Part shown: piece after piece, positions 30,890-41,919 of the stretch
Layout: each line of letters begins with the position of its first letter
How positions within the stretch are numbered: the first letter of the stretch is position 1
NCBI RefSeq assembly: GCF_024323335.1
Contig: NC_066579.1
Coordinates: forward strand, 236,209,475 to 236,273,474
Length of the DNA stretch: 64,000 bases
Reading direction: 5' to 3'
Source: Lathyrus oleraceus
Lineage: Eukaryota > Streptophyta > Magnoliopsida > Fabales > Fabaceae
Program-made: the position numbers and the translations under genes
Notes under the pieces: generated by a model
What the model saw: the letters and a program-made list of their open reading frames with translations, nothing else
What the model was told of the DNA's origin: nothing
The model's database searches: none

Positions 30890-32861
30890 TGTAACACCCT
30901 TCTAAAATACCCCAATTATTTAATTAAATTATAATAAACATATAACAATTCAGAGTAATTATGCCATTCAAGGGTGTCACACAATTATTCACACCATTCA
31001 ACAATATAACAGTCATGCTCTTTTATTAATTCAAAACATAAATATTTGCATAAAACGCAGCGGATAGAGATCTCCTCAATCATGTAAAACATGTAACATT
31101 CACATGTAAATTATTCAACAATATAAAACATCCCATCCCGATGTTACATCTATCAGAGCACGACCCACTAAGGAGACTACACTAGACTCCAAGCATTCGC
31201 TTCTACTCAACTCATTTCTCGTTACCTGAAAAATAGTTGTAAGGGTGAGTTCCTCAATCAATATAATAAGCATTATAAAATATCATGCAATGTTAAGTAA
31301 TTTAACACATTAATCACCCTAATCACAACATACAATCAGTAACAACACATCAGCTCACATCATACTCAACATTCCATAACACACAAGTATAACCTCAAAT
31401 CATATTCTACAACAACACAAACACACGTATAATATTGGAATACATCCATTCATATTATACACCATACATACATTATGCAATGAGACTCCACACATGCGGT
31501 ACCGACTATTCTTGAACATATAGTTCAAGCTCACCGATCCCTCCAGATACGGCTACTAAGCTCACTAGTCCCACTCATTTGAGATCTAATGACTCACTCA
31601 CTAATTCCTCACCATGGGAATTAGCTACAGCCCCGAAGGCTAGACTATGCACACTAATCATCTAGCATGCAAACATCAACAACAAACCCACAATGGTTCA
31701 CTCACTAATTCCTCACCATGGGAATTAGCTACAGCCCCACAGGCTATGCTATGCACGCTAATCATCTAGCAATGCAGCATCAACAACAATTCACAACGGA
31801 CATATGCTCACACTCTAAGCCATACAACAGTCCATTCACACATACATGCATAATACATACATTCACATCATTATGCATACCATCATACATCATCAACACA
31901 TGTATCAACACATCATTATCATGTAAATCAATTAAACACAGTATTAGCACGCTCTACTAATACCTATACTGCTCAAAACAGCAGGAAATAATCCCTATTA
32001 CATCACATGCCAACATAGGCCAACTCTCAATTATGTACACCACATTAAATTAACAATTTTTCCATACTGCAACAGTGTTAACCGGTTAACACCCTGGGTT
32101 AACCGGTTAACGCAGGCAAAACACGCTCACTGCCCAAAACTTAACAGTGTTAACCGGTTAACACCCTGGGTTAACCGGTTAACGCAGGCAAAACAGCACC
32201 AATTTCACAAATTATAACAGTGTTAACCGGTTAACACCCTGGGTTAACCGGTTAACGCAGACAAAACAGCAGTTCCTGCGCTAACACAAGGCAGAATGCA
32301 GAATTCTCCGCATTTTCCGCCATTGGAGGACTTCCGGACCTCCGATTCCAATTCCGTAAAAAGCTACACTATCGGAAAATCACGACACATACAATCACGG
32401 ATTCAATTTCAGTCTACATACAATTTATCCAACATGATTCTTCAGCATCAACAATCCCAATTAGGGTCAAATAACGGCTTATCACTACCCATTACATATT
32501 ATCCCATAATACCCATTAATCGACGATAAACCCCCCTTACCTGAGTAAATCCGGCAATCTCTGAGCTCCAAGCTTTTCCTTCCTTCAACCTTCGTCCTCT
32601 GGCTCTTTGCCCTTTTTCCCTTTTCTGCCTCTTTTCCCTTTTCACGTGAAAAATAACTCTTTTTTTACCAAATGGAACCTTTTTACTGATTTCTACTTTT
32701 ATTCCAATAATAACAATAAAAATAATCCAATAATAATAATCCCAATAATATTCCAATAATTATTATTCCAATAATAATAATAATTCCAATTATTTAATTA
32801 AATTAATAAATATATTATTAACTCAATTTAAATAATTATCTTATTTTATCGGGGTGTTACA
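30890..32861 (-). repeat. Element D 3' LTR
   Basis: 1,972 bp, plus-strand termini TGTAACACCC and GGGTGTTACA, which are inverted repeats of each other. It holds a nearly duplicated ~100-bp segment around CTCACTAATTCCTCACCATGGGAATTAGCTACAG (31600 and 31700), the GTTAACCGGTTAAC array and a highly A/T-rich end (32700-32850) with AATAATTATT runs. Small ORFs inside have no known domain and are copied in both LTRs. Confidence 0.94.
32071..32262. repeat. Six copies of palindrome GTTAACCGGTTAAC in D LTR
   Basis: The perfect 14-bp palindrome starts at 32077, 32098, 32149, 32170, 32222 and 32243. Copies come in pairs 21 bp apart, and pairs repeat every 72-73 bp with a conserved CACCCTGG between the two members. 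The other LTR has the same array (37677-37856) with one degenerate copy. Each palindrome holds two opposed GGTTAA boxes, the core of trihelix GT-factor sites, so a transcription-factor array is plausible but unproven. Confidence 0.9.
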
Positions 32862-32903
32862 ACTCTCCCCCACTAAAAGAGTTTTCGTCCTCGAAAACAT
32901 ACC
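32862..32903 (-). promoter_or_regulatory. Element D polypurine tract
   Basis: On the minus strand CTTTTAGTGGGGGAGAGT runs up to the TGTAACACCC LTR start. It lies between the end of the integrase/chromodomain ORF and the 3' LTR, the expected place for plus-strand priming. Confidence 0.85.
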
Positions 32904-34328
32904 TCAAGCGAACAACTCTGGGTAAGACTCCTTCATCTTACTCTCCAGTTCCCAAGTCACGTTGCCACCTGCTGGTCCTCCCCAAGCTACCTTCACCAAG
33001 GCAATCACTTTACCCCGCAACTGCTTCAACTCTCGATCCTCGATCCTCATAGGTGATGTCTCAACAGTCAGGTTATCTCTCACCTGTACATCATCTACTT
33101 GGACTACATGCGACGGATCATGAATGTACCTCCTCAACTGAGACACATGAAAAACCTCATGCAAATTCGCAAGCGACGGCGGTAAAGCGACACGATAGGC
33201 TACGTCCCCTATCCTCTCCAAAATCTGATAAGGACCAATAAATCGAGGTGTCAACTTCTTCGACTTCAAAGCTCGACCAACACCAGTTATCGGAGTAACA
33301 CGAAGAAACACATGATCTCCCTCTTGGAACTCAAGTGACTTCCTCCTCTTGTCGTGATAACTCTTCTGACGACTCTGAGCAATTCTCATCTTCTCCTGAA
33401 TCATCTTAATCTTTTCCGTAGTTTGTTGAATAATCTCCGGTCCAACCACAGCACTCTCACCGGACTCATACCAACATAAAGGTGTCCGACATCTCCTACC
33501 ATACAAAGCTTCAAATGGTGCCATACCAATGCTCGAATGAAAACTATTGTTGTAGGTAAACTCAATCAAAGGCAAATAACAATCCCAAGCACCTCCCTTT
33601 TCCAAAACACAAGCCCTCAAAAGATCCTCTAGCGACTGAATCGTCCTCTCAGTCTGACCATCAGTCTGCGGATGATATGCAGAACTCAATCTCAGCTTAG
33701 TTCCCAAAGCCCTCTGCAAACCTTCCCAGAACATCGATGTAAATCTAGGATCTCTGTCCGAAACAATACTAGACGGAATACCATGCAAACTTACAATCTT
33801 CTCAATATACAACTCGGCTAATCTTTCTAACGGATAATCCATTCTGATCGGAATGAAATGAGCCGATTTCGTCAATCTGTCAACAATCACCCAAATAGCT
33901 TCAAAATTCTTATTTGTCCTCGGCAAACCAGACACAAAATCCATACTGATACTATCCCACTTCCACTCTGGAATAGCCAACGGTTGCATTAGCCCAGACG
34001 GCTTCTGATGCTCAATCTTTGACTTCTGACAAGTCAAACAAGAATAAACAAAACTCGCAATTTCTCTTTTCATTCCCGGCCACCAAAATAACTTTTTCAA
34101 ATCATGATACATCTTCGTAGCTCCAGGATGAATACTCAGGCCACTACGATGTCCTTCCTCCAGAATACTCTTCTTAAGTTCGGTAACATCCGGAATACAT
34201 ACCCGATTACCAAATTTCAAAACACCACTCTCATCAACTCTGAATTCACCACCTTGACCTTGATTCACTAAAGTCAACTTATCAACCAAAAGCATATCGG
34301 ATTTCTGACCCTCTCTAATCTCATCCAA
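32904..34328 (-). CDS. Element D integrase with chromodomain-like C-terminus
   Basis: About 474 codons open after the frameshift near 34330. It shows the HHCC zinc finger ([10 protein letters not shown]...SCLTCQ) and the DDE core: [23 protein letters not shown] and [14 protein letters not shown]. The GPY/F module ([13 protein letters not shown]) and [13 protein letters not shown] follow. The last ~60 residues ([38 protein letters not shown]) match the chromodomain tail of Tekay/Del chromoviruses, which is thought to target chromatin. In an undamaged element this would be the end of one long polyprotein. Confidence 0.9.
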   Translation of the reverse strand: MDEIREGQKSDMLLVDKLTLVNQGQGGEFRVDESGVLKFGNRVCIPDVTELKKSILEEGHRSGLSIHPGATKMYHDLKKLFWWPGMKREIASFVYSCLTCQKSKIEHQKPSGLMQPLAIPEWKWDSISMDFVSGLPRTNKNFEAIWVIVDRLTKSAHFIPIRMDYPLERLAELYIEKIVSLHGIPSSIVSDRDPRFTSMFWEGLQRALGTKLRLSSAYHPQTDGQTERTIQSLEDLLRACVLEKGGAWDCYLPLIEFTYNNSFHSSIGMAPFEALYGRRCRTPLCWYESGESAVVGPEIIQQTTEKIKMIQEKMRIAQSRQKSYHDKRRKSLEFQEGDHVFLRVTPITGVGRALKSKKLTPRFIGPYQILERIGDVAYRVALPPSLANLHEVFHVSQLRRYIHDPSHVVQVDDVQVRDNLTVETSPMRIEDRELKQLRGKVIALVKVAWGGPAGGNVTWELESKMKESYPELFA

Positions 34329-34879
34329 ATATTACTCGTTAACTTCAACATTCCCAATTTAACACTATTGTGAGTACTCTCACACACCAAACTCAAGTCT
34401 CTAAACTGCTCAATCAAATCTAATTCCTTAACCATTAACATAGACATATGCAATGATTTCCGACTCAATGCATCCGCCACTACGTTTGCTTTACCCGGAT
34501 GGTAATTCAAACCAAAATCATAATCCTTCAGAAACTCTAACCATCTCCTCTGTCTCATATTCAGCTCTTTCTGATCAAACAAATACTTTAAACTTTTATG
34601 GTCACTGAAAACCTCAAATCTTGACCCGTATAGATAATGCCTCCATAACTTCAAAACAAAAACCACAGCTGCCAACTCTAAATCGTGTGTCGGATAGTTC
34701 CTCTCATGAACCTTCAGTTGTCTCGAAGCATAAGCTACAACCTGCTTATTCTGCATCAAAACACCACCCAAACCCAACAATGAAGCATCACAGTAAACCT
34801 CAAATGGTTCCGATGGAATTGGTAATATCAGAATAGGAGCAGTAGTTAACCTTCTCTTTAACTCTTGGAAACCTTCTTC
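34274..34879 (-). pseudogene. Element D RNase H segment
   Basis: Same frame as the gag-RT ORF but after its TGA (34880-34882). It encodes the RNase H stretch: [68 protein letters not shown] and the junction to the integrase linker. The frame is lost near 34330, where one T appears to be missing from a T run, and integrase continues in another frame. Confidence 0.88.
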
Positions 34880-36364
34880 TCACTTTGAGTCCCAAACAAA
34901 CGCTTGCCCTTTTCTAGTCAACATCGTCAACGGTAACGCTAACTTAGAAAATCCCTCAATGAATTTCCTATAATAACCTGCAAGTCCAAGAAAACTCCTT
35001 ATCTCAAAAACTGACTTCGGAGCTTCCCACTTAGATACCGCTTCTATCTTAGAAGGATCAACAGCAACACCACCTCTTGAAATCACATGACCAAGGAAAC
35101 TAACCTCTTCTAACCAAAATTCACACTTAGACAGTTTAGCAAATAACTTCTTTTCTCGCAGAACTCCCAAAACCACTCTCAAATGTTCAGCATGCTCTTC
35201 TTCAGATTTCGAATACACCAAAATATCGTCAATAAACACCACAACAAACTTGTCTAGGTACGGATGGAAAATCCTATTCATATACTCCATAAATACCCCA
35301 GGCGCATTAGTCACACCAAAAGGCATTACAGAATACTCATAATGTCCATACCTTGTTCTGAAAGCAGTCTTCTGAATATCCTCAGTTTTCACACGTATCT
35401 GATGATACCCCGATCTCAAATCTATTTTGCTGAACACACTCGCACCAACCAACTGATCCATCAAATCATCAATCCTCGGCAAAGGATACTGATTCTTGAT
35501 CGTCACTTTATTCAGTTGCCTGTAGTCCACACACAACCTCATAGTACCTTCTTTCTTCTTAACCAATAACACTGGTGCACCCCACGGTGACACACTCGGA
35601 CGAATAAACTTCTTATCCAACAGATCTTCCAACTGACTCTTCAATTCAGTTAACTCAACAGCAGACATACGGTACGGAGCCATCGATATCGGCCTAGTAC
35701 CAGGTACCAATTCAATTGAGAACTCAACTTCACGCTCTGGTGGTAATTCATTCACTTCTTCAGGAAACTCATCAGGAAAATCACACACCACGGCTAGATC
35801 GCAAATCACCAGTTTATCTTTAGCCTCCAAAGTCGCTAACAGCATAAACAACTCTGCCCCATCTGCTACTGCCTCATCATAGGGAGTGTAATACTTCGAC
35901 AGCTCTGTGAACTTAGCAGCATACTCAGTAACAGACCGGTTGCCCTGCTTCAATTCTAAGAACTCTATCTCTTTCTTTCCTCTGACATCCTCTGGAAAGT
36001 ACTTCCTCAGGAATCTCTCTCTGAACACCGCCCAAGTGATCTCAGCATTCCCAGCAGCTTCCAACTCAGTGCGGGCAGCAACCCACCAATCATCTGCTTC
36101 CTCTGACAGCATATGCGTACCGAACCCGACCTTCTGGTTATCGGCACACTCAGTCACTCGGAAGATCCTCTCGATCTCCTTCAACCACTTCTGAGCACCA
36201 TCTGGATCGTATGCTCCCTTGAACATTGGAGGATTGTTCTTCTGGAACTCACCCAGTTGACGAGCAGCTCCCATTCCCACAACATTCGGATTTCCTCCAA
36301 GTACTCCAGCTAGCATACCCAGAGCCTCAGCAATCGCAGCATCATCTCTACCTCTTCCAGCCAT
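34880..36364 (-). CDS. Element D gag-RT fusion ORF (protease deleted)
   Basis: 494 codons ending at TGA. Residues ~1-185 are chromovirus gag ([56 protein letters not shown]). With no stop or frameshift the frame then moves to the region just before RT ([21 protein letters not shown]). RT follows: [47 protein letters not shown] and [10 protein letters not shown] as the catalytic box. The gag C-terminus, zinc knuckle and the aspartic protease are absent, so this is a precise in-frame deletion. The product might still assemble or bind RNA but could not self-process. Confidence 0.9.
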   Translation of the reverse strand: MAGRGRDDAAIAEALGMLAGVLGGNPNVVGMGAARQLGEFQKNNPPMFKGAYDPDGAQKWLKEIERIFRVTECADNQKVGFGTHMLSEEADDWWVAARTELEAAGNAEITWAVFRERFLRKYFPEDVRGKKEIEFLELKQGNRSVTEYAAKFTELSKYYTPYDEAVADGAELFMLLATLEAKDKLVICDLAVVCDFPDEFPEEVNELPPEREVEFSIELVPGTRPISMAPYRMSAVELTELKSQLEDLLDKKFIRPSVSPWGAPVLLVKKKEGTMRLCVDYRQLNKVTIKNQYPLPRIDDLMDQLVGASVFSKIDLRSGYHQIRVKTEDIQKTAFRTRYGHYEYSVMPFGVTNAPGVFMEYMNRIFHPYLDKFVVVFIDDILVYSKSEEEHAEHLRVVLGVLREKKLFAKLSKCEFWLEEVSFLGHVISRGGVAVDPSKIEAVSKWEAPKSVFEIRSFLGLAGYYRKFIEGFSKLALPLTMLTRKGQAFVWDSK

Positions 36365-36473
36365 CTCTAATCTGAAAACCCAAACAAACTAAAACAATGA
36401 GTACTGATAGGTTACACAACACCTATACCGTACAGGGGAAACAGAATAATTACGACTCGACTCGACCAACTAT

Positions 36474-36485
36474 GCTCTGATACCA
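36474..36485 (-). promoter_or_regulatory. Element D primer binding site (initiator tRNA-Met)
   Basis: TGGTATCAGAGC on the minus strand, four bases inside the 5' LTR end. It sets the direction of D and fits the chromovirus family. Confidence 0.93.
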
Positions 36486-36489
36486 CTAA

Positions 36490-38461
36490 TGTAACACCCT
36501 TCTAAAATACCCCAATTATTTAATTAAATTATAATAAACATATAACAATTCAGAGTAATTATGCCATTCAAGGGTGTCACACAATTATTCACACCATTCA
36601 ACAATATAACAGTCATGCTCTTTTATTAATTCAAAACATAAATATTTGCATAAAACGCAGCGGATAGAGATCTCCTCAATCATGTAAAACATGTAACATT
36701 CACATGTAAATTATTCAACAATATAAAACATCCCATCCTGATGTTACATCTATCAGAGCACGACCCACTAAGGAGACTACACTAGACTCCAAGCATTCGC
36801 TTCTACTCAACTCATTTCTCGTTACCTGAAAAATAGTTGTAAGGGTGAGTTCCTCAATCAATATAATAAGCATTATAAAATATCATGCAATGTTAAGTAA
36901 TTTAACACATTAATCACCCTAATCACAACATACAATCAGTAACAGCACATCAGCTCACATCATACTCAACATTCCATAACACACAAGTATAACCTCAAAT
37001 CATATTCTACAACAACACAAACACACGTATAATATTGGAATACATCCATTCATATTATACGCCATACATACATTATGCAATGAGACTCCACACATGCGGT
37101 ACCGACTATTCTTGAACATATAGTTCAAGCTCACCGATCCCTCCAGATACGGCTACTAAGCTCACTAGTCCCACTCATTTGAGATCTAATGACTCACTCA
37201 CTAATTCCTCACCATGGGAATTAGCTACAGCCCCGAAGGCTAGACTATGCACACTAATCATCTAGCATGCAAACATCAACAACAAACCCACAATGGTTCA
37301 CTCACTAATTCCTCACCATGGGAATTAGCTACAGCTCCACAGGCTATGCTATGCACGCTAATCATCTAGCAATGCAGCATCAACAACAATTCACAACGGA
37401 CATATGCTCACACTCTAAGCCATACAACAGTCCATTCACACATACATGCATAATACATACATTCACATCATTATGCATACCATCATACATCATCAACACA
37501 TGTATCAACACATCATTATCATGTAAATCAATTAAACACAGTATTAGCACGCTCTACTAATACCTATACTGCTCAAAACAGCGGGAAATAATCCCTATTA
37601 CATCACATGCCAACATAGGCCAACTCTCAATTATGTACACCACATTAAATTAACAATTTTTCCATACTGCAACAGTGTTAACCGGTTAACGCCCTGGTTT
37701 AACCGGTTAACGCAGGCAAAACACGCTCACTGCCCAAAACTTAACAGTGTTAACCGGTTAACACCCTGGGTTAACCGGTTAACGCAGGCAAAACAGCACC
37801 AATTTCACAAATTATAACAGTGTTAACCGGTTAACACCCTGGGTTAACCGGTTAACGCAGACAAAACAGCAGTTCCTGCGCTAACACAAGGCAGAATGCA
37901 GAATTCTCCGCATTTTCCGCCATTGGAGGACTTCCGGACCTCCTATTCCAATTCCGTAAAAAGCTACACTATCGGAAAATCACGACACATACAATCACGG
38001 ATTCAATTTCAGTCTACATACAATTTATCCAACATGATTCTTCAGCATCAACAATCCCAATTAGGGTCAAATAACGGCTTATCACTACCCATTACATATT
38101 ATCCCATAATACCCATTAATCGACGATAAACCCCCCTTACCTGAGTAAATCCGGCAATCTCTGAGCTCCAAGCTTTTCCTTCCTTCAACCTTCGTCCTCT
38201 GGCTCTTTGCCCTTTTTCCCTTTTCTGCCTCTTTTCCCTTTTCACGTGAAAAATAACTCTTTTTTTACCAAATGGAACCTTTTTACTGATTTCTACTTTT
38301 ATTCCAATAATAACAATAAAAATAATCCAATAATAATAATCCCAATAATATTCCAATAATTATTATTCCAATAATAATAATAATTCCAATTATTTAATTA
38401 AATTAATAAATATATTATTAACTCAATTTAAATAATTATCTTATTTTATCGGGGTGTTACA
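36490..38461 (-). repeat. Element D 5' LTR
   Basis: 1,972 bp, the same length as the 3' LTR. Differences that I can see lie near 36738, 36943, 37062, 37336, 37583, 37691, 37697 and 37944. It includes a second copy of the palindromic array. Confidence 0.94.
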
Positions 38462-40174
38462 ATGACTACCTTGTTTCATGATATGATGCACAAGGAGATA
38501 GAGGTCTATGTTGATGATATGATCGCTAAGTCCCGAACGGAAGTTGAACATGTTGAGCATTTGTTGAAGCTTTTTCAGCGTCTGAGGAAGTTTAGACTTC
38601 GCCTGAATCCGAACAAATGTACATTTGGAGTCCGTTCCAGTAAGTTGTTGGGTTTTGTGGTAAGCGAGAGAGGTATTGAGGTTGATCCTGCAAAGGTCAA
38701 AGCAATACAAGAGATGCCTGCACCCAAAATTGAGAAGCAAGTCTGGGGTTTTCTTGGCCGCTTGAACTACATTTCCAGATTCATATCCCACATGACTGCC
38801 ACATGTGCGCCGATATTCAAGCTCCTCTGGAAAGATCAGTCTCATGATTGGATCGAGGATTGCCAGAAAGCTTTCGACAGTATCAAGGAATATCTGTCTG
38901 AACCTCCGATTTTGTCTCCTCCTGTGGAAGGAAGACCTCTGATCATGTACTTGACTGTTCTTGAAGACTCGACGGGTTGTGTACTCGGTCAGCAAGATGA
39001 ATCAGGGAAGAAAGAATCTGCTATATACTACCTCAGTAAAAAGTTTACTGATTGTGAGTCTCGATACTCCATGCTTGAGAAGACGTGCTGTGCTTTGGCT
39101 TGGGCTGCTAAGCGTTTGCGCCAGTACATGATAAATCATACAACTTGGTTGATATCCAGGATGGATCCAATCATGTATATCTTCGAGAAGCCTGCTTTAA
39201 CTGGGAGGATTGCCCGTTGGCAGATGTTGTTGTCTGAGTATGATATCGAGTATCGAGCTCAGAAAGCTATTAAAGGTAGTATCTTGGCTGACCATTTAGC
39301 GCACCAGCCGATTGAAGATCATCAGTCAATTCAGTACGACTTCCCAGATGAGGAGATTCTGTATTTGAAAATGAAAGATTGTGATGAGCCTACACTCGAT
39401 GAAGGTCCAGAACCTGGTTCCAGATGGACGATGGTGTTTGATGGCACTGTAAATCAGTACGGAAATGGTATTGGGGCAGTGATCATTACTCCTCATGGCA
39501 CGCATATTCCGCTTACAGCAAGGCTAACTTTCAAATGCACGAATAATATGGCTGAGTATGAGGCCTGTATTATGGGACTGGAAGAATGTATTGATTTGAG
39601 AATCAAGCATCTTGATGTGTATGGTGATTCTGCCCTGGTTGTCAATCAGATCAAGGGTGAATGGGAGACGAATCAGCCTGGTCTCATTCCATACAGAGAT
39701 TATGCGAGAAGGATTTCAACATTCTTTACAGAAGTTGACTTTCATCATATTCCTCGAGAGGATAATCGGATGGCAGATGCTCTTGCTACGCTTGCTTCAA
39801 TAATTGTTGTCAAGTATTGGAACGATGTCCCCAATATTGCCGTGAAGCGCTTGGATAGACCAGCTCACGTATTTGCAGTAGAAGGAGTAAATGATGACAA
39901 GCCTTGGTATTTTGATATCAAGAATTTCCTCCAGAACCAGGTTTACCCGCCTGGGGCATCTGTGAAAGATAGGAAAACTTTGAGAAGGTTGTCAGGCAGT
40001 TTCTACCTCAGTGGTGAAGTGCTGTATAAGAGAAATTTTGACATGGTTTTGCTCAGATGCGTGGATAGACACGAAGCAAACCTGTTGATGGCTGAGGTCC
40101 ATGAGGGTTCATTTGGTACTCATTCCAATGGACATGCCATGGCTAGAAAGATGTTGAGAGCAGGTTACTATTGA
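38462..40174 (+). pseudogene. pol: Element B RT (carboxy part), RNase H and archaeal-type RNase H
   Basis: Resumes RT in frame after D. It encodes the catalytic box YVDDMIAKS, the RT thumb (LRLNPNKCTFGVRSSKLLGFVVSERGIEVDP) and the first RNase H (LIMYLTVLEDSTGCVLGQ, FTDCESRYSMLEKTCCALAW). A second, archaeal-type RNase H follows (MVFDGTVNQYGNGIGAVI, NMAEYEACIMGL, DVYGDSALVVNQI, REDNRMADALATLAS). Dual RNase H is a known trait of the Tat clade. The first catalytic Asp of the classical RNase H appears as LTV(L)EDS, which may be inactive as in relatives. Ends at TGA 40172-40174, probably a TGG-to-TGA change within the integrase zinc finger. Confidence 0.9.
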
Positions 40175-40876
40175 CTGACAATGGAGTCTGACTGCTGCAA
40201 ATACGTGAAGAAATGCCACAAGTGTCAGATTTATGAGGATAAGATTCATATTCCTCCGACACTTCTGAACGTGATTTCATCACCATGGCCTTTCTCTATG
40301 TGGGGAATCGACATGATTGGCATGATTGAACCGAAAGCGTCCAATGGACACAGGTTTATTCTCGTAGCAATTGATTACTTCACCAAATGGGTTGAGGCCG
40401 CTTCGTATGCGAACGTGACTAGGCAGGTGGTTGTGAAGTTTATCAAGAACCAGCTGATTTTCCGTTATGGTGTGCCAGATAAGATCATTACTGATAATGG
40501 ATCTAATCTGAATAATAAGATGATGGATGAGTTGTACGCTGAAGTCAAGATTGCACACCATAATTCCTCTCCTTACAGACCCAAGATGAATGGGGCTGTT
40601 GAAGCTGCTAATAAGAATATCAAGAAGATTATCCAGAAGATGACAGTTACATACAAAGATTGGCATGAGATGCTGCCATTTGCTCTGCATGGTTATCGTA
40701 CATTTGTCTGCACTTCAACAGGGGCAACCCCTTTCTTTCTTGTTTACGGCATGGAGGTTGTTCTCCCAGTAGAGGTGGAGATCCCATCAATGAGAGTCTT
40801 GATGGAAGCCAAGTTGACAGATGCTGAATGGATTCAGAGTCGTTATGACCAACTGAATTTGATTGAAGAGAAGTGA
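40175..40876 (+). pseudogene. pol: Element B integrase core
   Basis: Same frame after the TGA. The zinc finger is split by the stop: its histidines lie upstream (VHEGSFGTHSNGH) and its cysteines here (KKCHKCQ). The DDE core is complete: WGIDMIGMI, IITDNGSNLNNKM and PYRPKMNGAVEAANKN. TGA 40874-40876 follows the segment encoding QLNLIEEK and occurs identically in element A. With both stops this copy cannot make a normal integrase. Confidence 0.9.
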
Positions 40877-41151
40877 TTGACTGCCATGTGCCATGGTCAG
40901 TTATATCAGCAGAGAATGAAGAAAGCATTCGATAAGAAGGTCAAGCCTCGTGTGTTTCGAGAAGGTGACCTCGTGCTCAAGAAAGTCTTGTCTTTCGTGC
41001 CCGATTCCAGGGGCAAGTGGACTCCAAACTACGAGGGTCCATATGTTGTTAAGAGAGCCTTTTCAGGCGGTGCATTGATGCTTACAACAATGGATGGGGA
41101 GGATTTCACTCGCCCTGTGAATTCAGATGCAGTCAAGAAATACTTTGCCTA
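40877..41151 (+). CDS. Element B integrase C-terminal segment
   Basis: About 91 codons, in the same frame beyond the TGA, with ATG 40886 in frame. It encodes basic KKAFDKKVKPRVFREGD and the GPY-like NYEGPYVVKRAFSGGALML, ending at TAA. The same segment stays open in A. It could be an untranslated relic of the polyprotein or be reached by readthrough. Confidence 0.75.
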
Positions 41152-41829
41152 AAAAAAAGTATATGCAAATGAAAAATAGAATAGCTCGCTAAGTTGAAAA
41201 CCCGAAAGGGCGGTTAGGCAAAAATGAGCGTCTCGGTGGAGAACCCGCAAGGGTAATCCAGGCAAAATTAGAGACTTGAAAAAAAAGATATATTTGCATC
41301 CCGCTAGATTGAGTACCTCACCCTGGGGCAATCTAGGCAAAAATTAGGGATTTGGCAAGTAACTGCATCCTGACAAGACTTTCTGTTCTGCAGCCGTCTG
41401 TTCGTCAGAGATTCTCGATTCGTCGTTAACTGAAGCTTTGCATACATCGAGATTCAAATTGGTAGAGAAAGGATCATTATGTTCAATGTAGTCCTCTTCC
41501 AATATATATCACTGGTTTCAAATTTGTACAGATCTATGGAGTCTTGCCATTTGCAGGCTACCATTCCATCAAATCAATTCGAGCTTTTTATCCAATTATT
41601 TGCACTCTTATTTGTTTCAATTCAACAAATGTTTTGCATGTTTTAATTGATAAAATGTCATTGTTTTAAACAAATAAATTTTTCAAATTTTTGTTTTAAA
41701 CAAAGTGAATATTCACAATGGTGAAAGGATACTCAAGAATGTCTCAGTGCTCTCCCAAGGGTGGCATGATTTCCAACAGGTAAGACATTTGTGCATATCA
41801 CTGGCTTGGTTGTATCCTCTTTCTCCCGC

Positions 41830-41919
41830 TTTGTTGTTGGGGTTGCTCCCCAAGCAGAGTTTGTTGTTGGGGTTGTTCCCCAAGCAGAGTTTGTTGGTGG
41901 GGTTGTTCCCTAGTATAGT
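41830..41919 (+). repeat. Three 30-bp tandem repeats in B 3' UTR
   Basis: Units begin at 41830, 41860 and 41890 with TTTGTTGTTGGGGTTG and end in TCCCCAAGCAGAG, the third diverging at its end. The unit contains GGGG and CCCC that can pair. A has only one diverged unit at the matching place (about 1830), so the array grew after A and B separated. Confidence 0.85.

Larger units (their letters stand above)
30890..38461 (-). mobile_element. Element D: Ty3/gypsy chromovirus (Tekay-like), protease-less
   Basis: 7,572 bp with two 1,972-bp LTRs and ATGAC target duplications, antisense inside B's RT. Read on the minus strand: 5' LTR (36490-38461), tRNA-iMet PBS, gag fused to RT, RNase H, integrase with a chromodomain-like end, polypurine tract, 3' LTR. 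I count about eight differences between LTRs, so it is young. The missing zinc knuckle and protease, one TGA and one frameshift make it non-autonomous. Lineage is inferred from gag sequence, PBS and the C-terminal domain. Confidence 0.95.

Noticed and set aside
32499..32756. 85-codon minus-strand ORF in D LTR, copied at 38099-38356
   Set aside because: Lysine/arginine-rich translation of a pyrimidine-rich and A/T-rich LTR end; no support beyond the LTR copy.
38441..38995. 184-codon ORF antisense to B RT
   Set aside because: Mirror frame of the conserved RT/RNase H coding strand.
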